A stretch of DNA of 64,000 nucleotides from Pollutimonas sp. M17. Lineage in GTDB: Bacteria; Pseudomonadota; Gammaproteobacteria; Burkholderiales; Burkholderiaceae_B. The stretch spans positions 310,001-374,000 of the forward strand of contig NZ_CP107548.1 in assembly GCF_025836975.1 (NCBI RefSeq). Reading direction: 5' to 3'. A model generated the notes under the pieces. It made no database searches and had not been told where the DNA came from. It saw only the letters and a list, made by a program, of their open reading frames with translations. A program made the position numbers and the translations under genes. Shown in pieces: positions 8,135 through 16,198 of this stretch (positions within the stretch are counted from its first letter, which is position 1; each line of letters begins with the position of its first letter).

Positions 8135-8156
8135 AGCCGGTGACGCGCGGCTTTTT
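8135..8156 (+). terminator. Rho-independent terminator after the LysR gene
   Basis: AGCCG (8135-8139) pairs with CGGCT (8148-8152) around an 8-base loop and is followed by a run of five T. The stem is short but well placed, directly after the stop codon at 8133. Confidence 0.5.
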
Positions 8157-8350
8157 CACGACGCAAATACTTGCCTGTCGTTACCGCATTGAACGCCTTC
8201 TGACGCTATTGTGATTTTCAGGCTTCCCCGCCGGGCATGCGTTTTGCGTTGATGGCCATACGGCGTTCGGCCGACTTGCCGGTGCGTGCCGTCCAACCCA
8301 ATAATCCTAGTTGTTCAGGAAGTTCCTTACGGCCCACTACAGGGATATCA

Positions 8351-9361
8351 GTGACGAACAAGCACCCCAAAATTGCAGTAGTCATCCCCAGCTACAAGGT
8401 GCGCGCGCATATCCTGGACGTTGTGGCGGGATTGGGCGCGGCGATCTGCAGGATTTATGTGGTGGACGATGCTTGCCCTGAACACAGCGGCGATTTTGCC
8501 GAAAGCAATTGTAACGATGAGCGATTGACCGTTATCAGGCTGGAGAAGAATCAGGGTGTGGGCGGAGCTGTCATGGCCGGTTATCTGGCGGCGATTGCGG
8601 ATGGCATGGACGTCATCGTCAAGGTCGACGGCGACGGGCAGATGGACCCCGCCCTTGTTCCCGACTTCGTCGCGCCCATACTGGCCGGCGAAGCCGACTA
8701 TGTCAAAGGGAACCGCTTCTTCTATCTGGAGCAGGTGCGCGCCATGCCGGGCCTGCGCCTGTTCGGCAATTCGGTCCTGTCGCTCATGACCAAGCTGTCC
8801 TCGGGTTACTGGGACATCGTGGATCCGACAAACGGCTATACCGCCATCCATTCGGCGGTGGCGCGCCATCTGCCCTTCGGCAAGATCAGCCGGCGCTATT
8901 TCTTCGAAACCGACATGCTCTTCCGCCTGAATACTCTGCGGGCCGTCGTGGTCGACGTCCCGATGGAGGCCCGGTACGGCGACGAAGTCAGCAATCTGAA
9001 AATCCACAAGATCGTCGGCGAGTTCCTGTACAAGCATTTCAGGAATTTCTGCAAGCGGGTCTTCTATAACTATTATCTGCGCGACATGTCGCTGGCATCG
9101 ATCGAGCTGCCTCTTGGACTGGCCCTGTTCGCGTTCGGCGTGGGGTTCGGAGGCTATCAATGGCTGCTGTCGATCAGCAGGGGACTGTCCTCGTCGGCGG
9201 GCACGGTGATGTTGTCGGCCTTGCCGGTCATCATCGGCCTGCAGTTCATTCTGGCCTTCCTGGGCCACGATATCAGTTCGGTGCCGAAGCGGCCGTTTCA
9301 TCGCCTCAAGCGCAGGCGGGATGCAAGGAAGAACGAAGTGGAGCTCAAATATGGTAAATGA
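8351..9361 (+). CDS. GtrB/DPM1-like glycosyltransferase family 2 with two C-terminal membrane segments
   Basis: A 336-residue GT2 enzyme. The nucleotide-sugar fold opens IAVVIPSYKVRAHI, followed by VVDDACPEHSGD and the metal-binding DGDGQMDP near residue 97. Two hydrophobic segments near the C-terminus (LPLGLALFAFGVGFGG and VMLSALPVIIGLQFILAF) match the layout of enzymes that load a sugar onto undecaprenyl phosphate. The GTG start at 8351 has AGGG six bases upstream; an upstream ATG at 8237 adds an unlikely leader. The stop overlaps the methyltransferase start. With the flippase-like and large membrane proteins downstream it probably makes a lipid-linked sugar donor for periplasmic transfer. 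Confidence 0.85.
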   Translation: MTNKHPKIAVVIPSYKVRAHILDVVAGLGAAICRIYVVDDACPEHSGDFAESNCNDERLTVIRLEKNQGVGGAVMAGYLAAIADGMDVIVKVDGDGQMDPALVPDFVAPILAGEADYVKGNRFFYLEQVRAMPGLRLFGNSVLSLMTKLSSGYWDIVDPTNGYTAIHSAVARHLPFGKISRRYFFETDMLFRLNTLRAVVVDVPMEARYGDEVSNLKIHKIVGEFLYKHFRNFCKRVFYNYYLRDMSLASIELPLGLALFAFGVGFGGYQWLLSISRGLSSSAGTVMLSALPVIIGLQFILAFLGHDISSVPKRPFHRLKRRRDARKNEVELKYGK

Positions 9362-10061
9362 GGACAAGGCCTGGGTCGAATACCGGCAACGATTTGCACA
9401 GGTGTACGACGAATCCAATTACGCCAGCCCTCTTCAGTCCTTCGTCATGCGGGCCAGCCATAAACTGACCGAAAAGCCCTTTGGGCCGGCCGATCATTTT
9501 CAAAAGGTGGTCGAAATCGGCGCCGGCACCGGCGAGCACCTGCCTTTCGTGCGCCATGGTTTCGATGAGTACGTATTGACGGACCTGGACGAAAAAACGC
9601 TGGAAGTGGCTCAGCGGAAGCTGGGCGGCGTCCACCTTGGCAAGCTGCGCTTCGAGACGCAGGCCGCGGGGGGGCTGGATTATCCGGATCATTCATTCGA
9701 CAGGCTGGTGGCCACGCATGTTCTGGAACACATCTACCAGCCGCACCTGGCCCTGAAGGAATGGGCCCGGGTGCTGAAGCCGGGAGGCGTGCTGTCCATA
9801 CTCATCCCCACCGATCCGGGCATGGCCTGGCGCCTGGGCAGGCACATAGGGCCGCGCAGGAATGCCCTGGCGCAGGGCATTGCCTATGACTACGTGATGG
9901 CGCGCGAACACGTGAATTCCTGCAACAACCTGATCGCCATCCTGCGGCATTACTTTCAGCCGCTGGAGGAGGCATGGTGGCCGCTGCCGCTGGCCTCGAT
10001 CGATCTGAACCTGTTTTTCGCCTTCCATGCGAGAGTGAAGAGGCAGGAAGGCGCGGGATGA
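9351..10061 (+). CDS. Class I SAM-dependent methyltransferase
   Basis: A 236-residue protein with the SAM-binding glycine loop VVEIGAGTGEHLPF near residue 55, an acidic strand end in LTDLDEKTLEVA, and VATHVLEHIYQPHLALKEW then RVLKPGGVLSIL of the Methyltransf_11 fold. Its ATG overlaps the end of the GT2 gene and its TGA overlaps the next ATG, so translation is probably coupled. In this setting it may methylate the transferred sugar or its lipid carrier; the acceptor is not known. GGAG precedes the start. Confidence 0.82.
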   Translation: MVNEDKAWVEYRQRFAQVYDESNYASPLQSFVMRASHKLTEKPFGPADHFQKVVEIGAGTGEHLPFVRHGFDEYVLTDLDEKTLEVAQRKLGGVHLGKLRFETQAAGGLDYPDHSFDRLVATHVLEHIYQPHLALKEWARVLKPGGVLSILIPTDPGMAWRLGRHIGPRRNALAQGIAYDYVMAREHVNSCNNLIAILRHYFQPLEEAWWPLPLASIDLNLFFAFHARVKRQEGAG

Positions 10062-10399
10062 TCACCTACCTGGCCGCTTTGCTTTGTGTGCTGGGCCTGG
10101 CCGTCGGCCAGATCCTGTTCAAGATCAGCGCCACGGCCCTGGCCCAGACCGGCACGTTTCTTTCCCCGAAAGTCGCGGGCGCCTTGCTGGCGGCGATGAT
10201 GCTGTACGGCATCACTTCCGTGGGATGGGTCTGGGTGCTGCAAAGGATAGAGCTTGGCAGGGTGTATCCATTGATGGCGCTGGCCTTCGTCCTGGTGCCT
10301 GTCGCCAGCCATTTTGTCTTTGGCGAGCGCTTCCAGACCCAATACTTCATAGGAGTGGCGCTGATCATGGCGGGAATCATCCTGGCGGTGAAGGCATGA
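10058..10399 (+). CDS. Small 4-TM EamA/SMR-type membrane protein, flippase-like (ArnE/ArnF-like)
   Basis: A 113-residue protein almost entirely of four membrane helices. It carries GLAVGQILFKISA near the start and LGRVYPLMALAFVLVPVAS in the third helix, both typical of ArnE/ArnF and short EamA proteins. Those proteins move undecaprenyl-phosphate-linked sugars across the inner membrane. It is translationally coupled (ATGA) to both neighbours, which places it in a GtrB - flippase - membrane glycosyltransferase set. A multidrug-type SMR role is possible but does not suit the context. Confidence 0.75.
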   Translation: MITYLAALLCVLGLAVGQILFKISATALAQTGTFLSPKVAGALLAAMMLYGITSVGWVWVLQRIELGRVYPLMALAFVLVPVASHFVFGERFQTQYFIGVALIMAGIILAVKA

Positions 10400-12333
10400 G
10401 AATGACGGGGTGTGCGCGGGCGGCGGCCCTTGTGCTGCTGGTGTTCGCCGTTCTGGTCGGGACGGGGCTTACGGGCTCATCGCTGGGAATAGGCCTGGAC
10501 CAGCAGTCCAGCCTGGTCAGCGCGGATCAGAAGCGCCTGCTGGGCCAGGAGAGGCCGATACGGTCCGATGAGTGGGTGGTGTTCACGCCCATGGCCATTG
10601 CCCAGTACAACCACGAGCCGCGTTTCCCCGTCGTCAACACCAACCTGGGACCCGACGGGCAGAACATGCTGGTGGCGGGCATGGCCGGCGTGCCGGTCAA
10701 GCACGTATCGCAACTGGCCAAGCCGTCCACCTGGGGGTTCTATGTATTCGACTTGCGCAGGGCGCTGGCCTGGTATTGGTGGCTGCCCCTGTTCGGCTCG
10801 CTGTTCGCGGTGTGGGGCGTAATGGGGGTGCTGGTGCCCGGAAGATGGGCCGTGGGCCTGGGGACGGCGGCAACCTTCGTTACCTCGGCCTATGTGGCGG
10901 CCTGGTCGAACTGGCCAGCCTACACTGTCATGTTTCCCGCCTTGGGATTCTGCCTGTTCATCGGGATATTCCGCAGCGCTTCCTGGCCCCGCCTTTTGCT
11001 GCTGGGCCTTGGGCTGGGGCTGGCGCTGGCGGGCTTCGTGTTCGTGCTGTACCCGCCGTGGCAGGTCTCGGTGGGCTATATGTTTCTCTTCCTGGCAGCG
11101 GGCGTGGCCGTGCGCGACCGTTTGTGGCGCCGCGCCACGGCGCCCCGGATGGTGGCGCTGGCGGTGGCGGGGGGCGTGGCCGCCTACCTATGCTGGGCCT
11201 GGTGGAGCGACGCCCGGCCCGCGATCGAAGCCATGCAGGCCACGGTGTATCCCGGCCAGCGCACGGCGGCGCCGGGCGGAGGCCTGTCGGTATGGGAGAC
11301 GTTTCGCGGCTTCGTGAACAATCACTCGCTGTATTACGAATTTGCCACCTTGACCAATCAAAGCGAAACGTCGTCGTTCATTTTGCTGTTTCCCGTGGCG
11401 ATTGCCGCCGCCTTGCTGGGCTTTGTGCGTAAACGCCGGCCGGCCTGGCCCGAAGCGGCATTGATGCTGTTCTGCCTGTTTGTATTGTGGTTCCAGTATG
11501 TGGGCATCGGGCCCACCCTGGCGGAATGGACGCTGTGGGGCAGGGTGCAGCCCAAGCGCACGGATGTGGCGATAGGGCTGGCTTCCATCCTGCTTTGCGG
11601 GACGACCGTGGCATCGGCGCGGACGGCGGCGGATCCCAGGCCTTGGGAAGCGCTGGCAATCAGTGCGCTTGTCGCGGTCGCAGCGATGGTGGTTGTGGCC
11701 AAGACTCCCGAAGGCGCCATCGGCACGGTGCCGTTCTCGATGTGCCTGCTGGTCCTGCCCTTTGTCTTCTTCCTTTCGTACTGGCTTCTCAAGAAGGACG
11801 CAAAGTCATTCGTTCTGGGCAGCCTGTTCCTGACCTGCTCGATGTCGCTGCCTTTCAATCCCCTGGTACGGGCACCGTCGGAAATAGTTCCAGCCGACGA
11901 CATGCTGCGGGCCGCGCGCGACGACAGGCAGCGCGTGCTCGTCGTCGGCACGCAGATCGAAGCCATGGAGCTGTTCGCGGCCGGCGTGCCGGTGGCCAGC
12001 GGCGTGTTCTATTATCCGCAGAAGTCGATATGGAAGGCGCTGGATCCCGACGGTAAAAGCGAATCGCTGACCAACCGTTATCAGCATATGCTGTACAACA
12101 GCGATCCGACCGGGAAGGTGGACGACTACGCGATAGAAGCTCCTTTCCCGGATGTCGTTAGGGTGTTCATCAATCCCGAGCGCTTCGATTTCTCCGCCGT
12201 GGGGGCGCAGATCGTGCTGGCTCCCACGGGCCTGAACCTGTCGGGGAATCCCCATGTGGAATTGGCGGGCAAGGATTCAGTGCACAGCTTCTACCGGGTC
12301 ATTCCCAGACCCGCGGCGGCCAGGCCAGGCTGA
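10396..12333 (+). CDS. Large polytopic membrane protein, possible GT-C-type glycosyltransferase
   Basis: A 645-residue protein with about a dozen hydrophobic segments. The first is the N-terminal LVLLVFAVLVGTGLTG. A long extramembrane loop follows, with the acidic pair of RPIRSDEWVVF near residue 55, then a helical bundle and a soluble C-terminal stretch of about 150 residues (from about 495). A first loop with acidic residues, many helices and a periplasmic tail are general marks of GT-C enzymes and YfhO-like proteins, but no diagnostic motif is certain. It is last in the coupled four-gene operon. The serotype-specific transferase of a Gtr-like system would sit exactly here. Its end overlaps the convergent 1299-residue glycosyltransferase gene by 35 bp. 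Confidence 0.7.
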   Translation: MRMTGCARAAALVLLVFAVLVGTGLTGSSLGIGLDQQSSLVSADQKRLLGQERPIRSDEWVVFTPMAIAQYNHEPRFPVVNTNLGPDGQNMLVAGMAGVPVKHVSQLAKPSTWGFYVFDLRRALAWYWWLPLFGSLFAVWGVMGVLVPGRWAVGLGTAATFVTSAYVAAWSNWPAYTVMFPALGFCLFIGIFRSASWPRLLLLGLGLGLALAGFVFVLYPPWQVSVGYMFLFLAAGVAVRDRLWRRATAPRMVALAVAGGVAAYLCWAWWSDARPAIEAMQATVYPGQRTAAPGGGLSVWETFRGFVNNHSLYYEFATLTNQSETSSFILLFPVAIAAALLGFVRKRRPAWPEAALMLFCLFVLWFQYVGIGPTLAEWTLWGRVQPKRTDVAIGLASILLCGTTVASARTAADPRPWEALAISALVAVAAMVVVAKTPEGAIGTVPFSMCLLVLPFVFFLSYWLLKKDAKSFVLGSLFLTCSMSLPFNPLVRAPSEIVPADDMLRAARDDRQRVLVVGTQIEAMELFAAGVPVASGVFYYPQKSIWKALDPDGKSESLTNRYQHMLYNSDPTGKVDDYAIEAPFPDVVRVFINPERFDFSAVGAQIVLAPTGLNLSGNPHVELAGKDSVHSFYRVIPRPAAARPG

Positions 12334-15300
12334 AGTCTTCGCTGCATATCGTCAGGTTGGGGTTGTAGGCCGGGTCGCCAAGCAGGCTTTCCCCCCAGCG
12401 CTGCTTCATATAGTCCACTTCCTTGGTGAAGCGCGCCTGCTTTTGCGGCGTGTCCTCATAGCCCCGGCTGGCCGATTCGTGATGGTACATTTCGGCGTAA
12501 GGCGTCCATACATTGCGGTATCCGGCCTTGGCGACGCGCAGGCAGAAATCCACGTCGTTGAATGCAATGGGCAGATTGGCGTCGTCCAGCCCGCCGACCT
12601 CCTGGTAGATGGATTTCCTGATGAGCAGGCAGGCCGCCGTCACGGCGGAAAGCGTCTGGATGAGGCGTGCGCGCCCGAAGTAGCCTGGATGGTTCCGGGG
12701 CAGATGCTTGTGGGAATGGCCCGCCACACCGCCCAGCCCGATGATGATCCCGCTATGCTGGGCGGTGTCGTCCGGGTACCATAGCTGTGCGCCCACCGCG
12801 CCCACGCCTGGCTGCCCGGCAAGGCTGATCATTTCTTCCAGCCAGTCGGGGCTGATGATTTCGATATCGTTGTTCATCAGGCACAGGTAGTCGCCTTGCG
12901 CCTGCCTCGCCGCCGAATTGTTCAGGGCCGAGAAGTTGAAAGGACGTTCGTCGCGAAGGACGCGTATGCGCGGGTCCTCCCGCAGGGCGGCGAAGTAATC
13001 CAGCGTGGCGGGATCGTCCGAATCGTTGTCGACGACGAGTATTTCGTAATTTCCGTAGCGCGTGCGTTCGGTGATGCTGTCTATGCACTGCCTGATCAGC
13101 TCGAGCCCGTTGCGCGTGGGAATGATAAGGCTTACCAGCGGCAACGGCTGGGGCAGGGCATAGCGCACGCGGTACATCCCCATGTCCAGCAATTCCGCCT
13201 GCGCATCGATTGCGCAGCGCCGGAAGTGGTCGTCGATGGCGCGCTTGCCGGCTTGCAGGGCATAGTTCTTGGCCTGCCCCGAAAGCGCGGTGCTGCCCGG
13301 AACCGCTCTCCAGTGATACAGGACACGCGGAATGTGCACGATCTGGTAGTCGGCCAGCGTCTCGATGCAGCGCAGCGCCAGGTCGTAGTCCTGCGACCCT
13401 TCATAACCCGGGCGAAAGCCCTGCAGCTCTTTGACCAGCCCGGTCCGGTAGCAGCCCAGGTGATTGATCATATTGTGCGACAGGAACAGGTCGGGGTTCC
13501 AGTCCGGCTTGAAGTAGGGCGCCGTCCGATTGCCCGCGATGTCGATCTTGTCTTCGTCCGAATAGATCAGTCCGGCGGCGGGATTGTCCAGGATGGCCTG
13601 GGCGACATGGAACAGCGCATGTTCGGAAAGCAGGTCGTCGTTGTCCAGCAAGGCGACGAACTCGCCCGTGGCCAGGCTCAGCGCCGAATTCGAGGCTTTC
13701 GATATATGGCCGTTCTGCTTGCGATAGGCGACTTTTATACGCGCATCTTCGCGGGCATGCCGCGCAAGCAGCTGGCGGACGGAATCGTCCTTCGAGGCGT
13801 CGTCGGCCATGCACAGTTCCCATTCCTGATAAAGCTGCGTACGGACCGACTGTATGGCCTGGTCCAGCAGATCCAGCGGCGGGTCGTATACCGGCATCAG
13901 GATGCTGATCAGGGGTTTGCGGGGCATGCCCTTGATGCGTTTGCGGATATCGTGGCGCAAGGCGTCGTCGATATTGCCGTAGCGGCGCAGCCATTCGGCG
14001 TAATCATTGGGATTGGCGGGTGGCTGGTCGCCAAGCGGACTATGGACGGCGCGGCGGGTCAGCCGCTTCAGCCGGTAGCGCATGCCGCGCAGTCCCTCGC
14101 GGTGCGCGATGGCGCGCGCTTTATGGAAAGCCATGTACCAGCCGCCGGCGCCCCGCGCCGACGCCGCCAGCGCGCCGGCCAGCCGGATGCCGCGCCTGGC
14201 CTGGTCGGCGGGCCACCGCAGGGGGGCGGTCAGCTTCCAGCTTGTCGACGCGCGCAATGCCTTGAGTTCGCCGGCCAGCATGTTGTTCTGGATGTTCCGT
14301 TCATTCAAGGCGTGTTGATAATCGAGTGCCGATTTTTCCAGGTTCCGGATGTGCGTTTCCTTGTCCAGCACCGCCAGGTTCAGCCGGGCCGATTCGCTGC
14401 GGGCCTGCTCCAGCGATGATGTGAGTTCGGCGATGGACGCATCCAGGCTGCCGACATGGGCGGCCATGTCCTGGGCTGCTCCGTCTTGTTCCGCACTGGA
14501 GGCCGGCCGGATCGCCAGCGGCTGGTCGGGGTGCCAGTCCAGGAACCGCTCGATCGGCAGGCCGGTGACGTGCTGCTGGATTTGCGCTTCCTGCTTTACG
14601 AATCGGGAAAGATCGCTTTCCGTCAGCGGGTACCCGGCTCGTTCCAGAACCGACTGGACGAATTCCTTTCTCGATCCAGGATAAGGCGCGGCCGGAGCGC
14701 CTAGGTTCCTTATCGAGGCAAGCATCAGCAGCAGGGACCTGAAAAGCAGGCGGCCCAATGGGATCCCATTATCCAGCTCCCATTCTTCATCGATGGCCGC
14801 GGGTGTCCCATCGGCCTGGATGACGATGTTCTGTGGAACCAGGTCGAAGGCCCTGCCCGGCAGAACGGTATCCGGATCGTTCCATTCCGCCGATGGCGCG
14901 GCGTCGGCAAGCACTGTCCGCAACGCCTGGACATGGCGTTCGACCAGGCGTGCGACATCGTCGATTGACCAGCCGTCGCGCGTGATGGCCTGGACGAACT
15001 CCCACGACAGGGTGTGTCCGCGCACATAGGGCGCTGTGGAAGGGTGAGCGTAGCGGATGGGTGGTTCGGTGTCCGCCGTTTGGCCCGCTTTCAGCGGCGC
15101 CCGTATCGGCTCGTAATGCAATAAGACGTGGCCTTGATCGGGAGCCCGGACAAACAGCGTTTCCTTGCAGTATTGGGGCACGCGCCCTGTGCTGTAGTGG
15201 TAGGCCAGGGTTCGGGCGGCGCATTTTTCCGGCGGCTTGCCGCCGGCCCGGATCAGGAATGAATTCGCCAATTCCAGGCCCAGCCCGTTCTTGAAGATTT

Positions 15301-16198
15301 CCGGCCAGGCCAATTCCAGCGCGAAATTCATGCGGGCAGGCAGCTGCGGATCGGCATTCACGCTCTGCCAGGCCAGCGCGCCGGCATCGAACTCCGCGTC
15401 GTCCAGGCCGGCCTGGGTCACGATGGATGCGGGCAGCTTGTAGTCGGGAAGCGGCGCCATGAACCGCGTATCGGAGAATCCCGCCGCCTCGATCAGTCCA
15501 TGGAGTGCTTGCCGGCCGAAAGTCTGCGGCTGGTCGCTGCGATAGCGGCCTTCGATCCCATACATGGCCACGCCCAGGTGATCTTCCGGGGCGCCGGCGA
15601 AATACTTCAGCCCCATCTGGTTTTCTATGGCAAGCAACAGAAGGCCGTCGGGCTTCAGCAGCATCCGTACCCGCTTCAGCAGCGCAAGCGGCGGCGAGGA
15701 CGCCTGCGTGAACAGGTTGGCGTATTCCAGCACGCCGATCAGCGTGATGACGTCGAATTGCTGTGACGGTTCGAAGCGGTCGAAGGACTCGGCCAGCACC
15801 GTCACCTGGGACAGGTCCCGCGTCCTGGACCGCGTCATGGCGGCCCGGCGCATGCTGCCTTCCAGGGCCAGCACGGTCGCCCCGCATTCGCCCAGATAGC
15901 GGGTAATGGCGCCGCAGCCCGATCCGATTTCCAGTATGTCGCCTTTCAGTTCGCCCTGGAAAGGGCGCAGGAGGTTGGCGCGGGCGGCCGACAGGTGGTA
16001 GGTGGAGGGCCAATCGGTGCATTGCCGCCGCAGCTCGGGGGACAGCACCGACAGGTCGCGCGCCTGGCCGATGACCTCGGCCAGCCGGTTTTCGCTTTCA
16101 TCGCCGTCGCTGTAGCCGATGCTGACATGGCCGGGGCGCGCCCACACGCCCGTCCGCGCATCCAATACATAGCCGTTGGCGGTCAACAGGTCCTTCAT
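12299..16198 (-). CDS. Fused methyltransferase / kinase-like / coiled-coil / double GT2 protein of the O-antigen operon
   Basis: One open frame of 1299 residues. Residues 85-200 form a SAM methyltransferase (GDILEIGSGCGAITRYLGE, later GVLEYANLF). Residues about 330-555 look like a divergent kinase: FDLVPQNIVI holds a D452-to-N457 spacing equal to the protein-kinase catalytic loop, and AIDEEWE (D470) suits the metal-binding aspartate. Residues 575-650 form a coiled coil ending in STSWKLTAPLRW. Two GT2 domains follow, from about 763 (ISILMPVYDPPLDLLDQA, then LLDNDDLLSEHA) and from about 1022 (VSLIIPTRNGLELIRQC, then MNNDIEIISPDWLEEM). Methyltransferase plus kinase plus coiled coil is the order of the O-antigen chain terminator WbdD; adding two glycosyltransferases is an inferred bifunctional design. 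The start at 16198 overlaps wzt by four bases. Confidence 0.85.
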   Translation of the reverse strand: MKDLLTANGYVLDARTGVWARPGHVSIGYSDGDESENRLAEVIGQARDLSVLSPELRRQCTDWPSTYHLSAARANLLRPFQGELKGDILEIGSGCGAITRYLGECGATVLALEGSMRRAAMTRSRTRDLSQVTVLAESFDRFEPSQQFDVITLIGVLEYANLFTQASSPPLALLKRVRMLLKPDGLLLLAIENQMGLKYFAGAPEDHLGVAMYGIEGRYRSDQPQTFGRQALHGLIEAAGFSDTRFMAPLPDYKLPASIVTQAGLDDAEFDAGALAWQSVNADPQLPARMNFALELAWPEIFKNGLGLELANSFLIRAGGKPPEKCAARTLAYHYSTGRVPQYCKETLFVRAPDQGHVLLHYEPIRAPLKAGQTADTEPPIRYAHPSTAPYVRGHTLSWEFVQAITRDGWSIDDVARLVERHVQALRTVLADAAPSAEWNDPDTVLPGRAFDLVPQNIVIQADGTPAAIDEEWELDNGIPLGRLLFRSLLLMLASIRNLGAPAAPYPGSRKEFVQSVLERAGYPLTESDLSRFVKQEAQIQQHVTGLPIERFLDWHPDQPLAIRPASSAEQDGAAQDMAAHVGSLDASIAELTSSLEQARSESARLNLAVLDKETHIRNLEKSALDYQHALNERNIQNNMLAGELKALRASTSWKLTAPLRWPADQARRGIRLAGALAASARGAGGWYMAFHKARAIAHREGLRGMRYRLKRLTRRAVHSPLGDQPPANPNDYAEWLRRYGNIDDALRHDIRKRIKGMPRKPLISILMPVYDPPLDLLDQAIQSVRTQLYQEWELCMADDASKDDSVRQLLARHAREDARIKVAYRKQNGHISKASNSALSLATGEFVALLDNDDLLSEHALFHVAQAILDNPAAGLIYSDEDKIDIAGNRTAPYFKPDWNPDLFLSHNMINHLGCYRTGLVKELQGFRPGYEGSQDYDLALRCIETLADYQIVHIPRVLYHWRAVPGSTALSGQAKNYALQAGKRAIDDHFRRCAIDAQAELLDMGMYRVRYALPQPLPLVSLIIPTRNGLELIRQCIDSITERTRYGNYEILVVDNDSDDPATLDYFAALREDPRIRVLRDERPFNFSALNNSAARQAQGDYLCLMNNDIEIISPDWLEEMISLAGQPGVGAVGAQLWYPDDTAQHSGIIIGLGGVAGHSHKHLPRNHPGYFGRARLIQTLSAVTAACLLIRKSIYQEVGGLDDANLPIAFNDVDFCLRVAKAGYRNVWTPYAEMYHHESASRGYEDTPQKQARFTKEVDYMKQRWGESLLGDPAYNPNLTICSEDFSLAWPPRVWE

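Noticed and set aside
12896-14419. A 507-codon plus-strand frame inside the fused glycosyltransferase gene
   Set aside because: Low-complexity composition and antisense to two clear GT2 domains.
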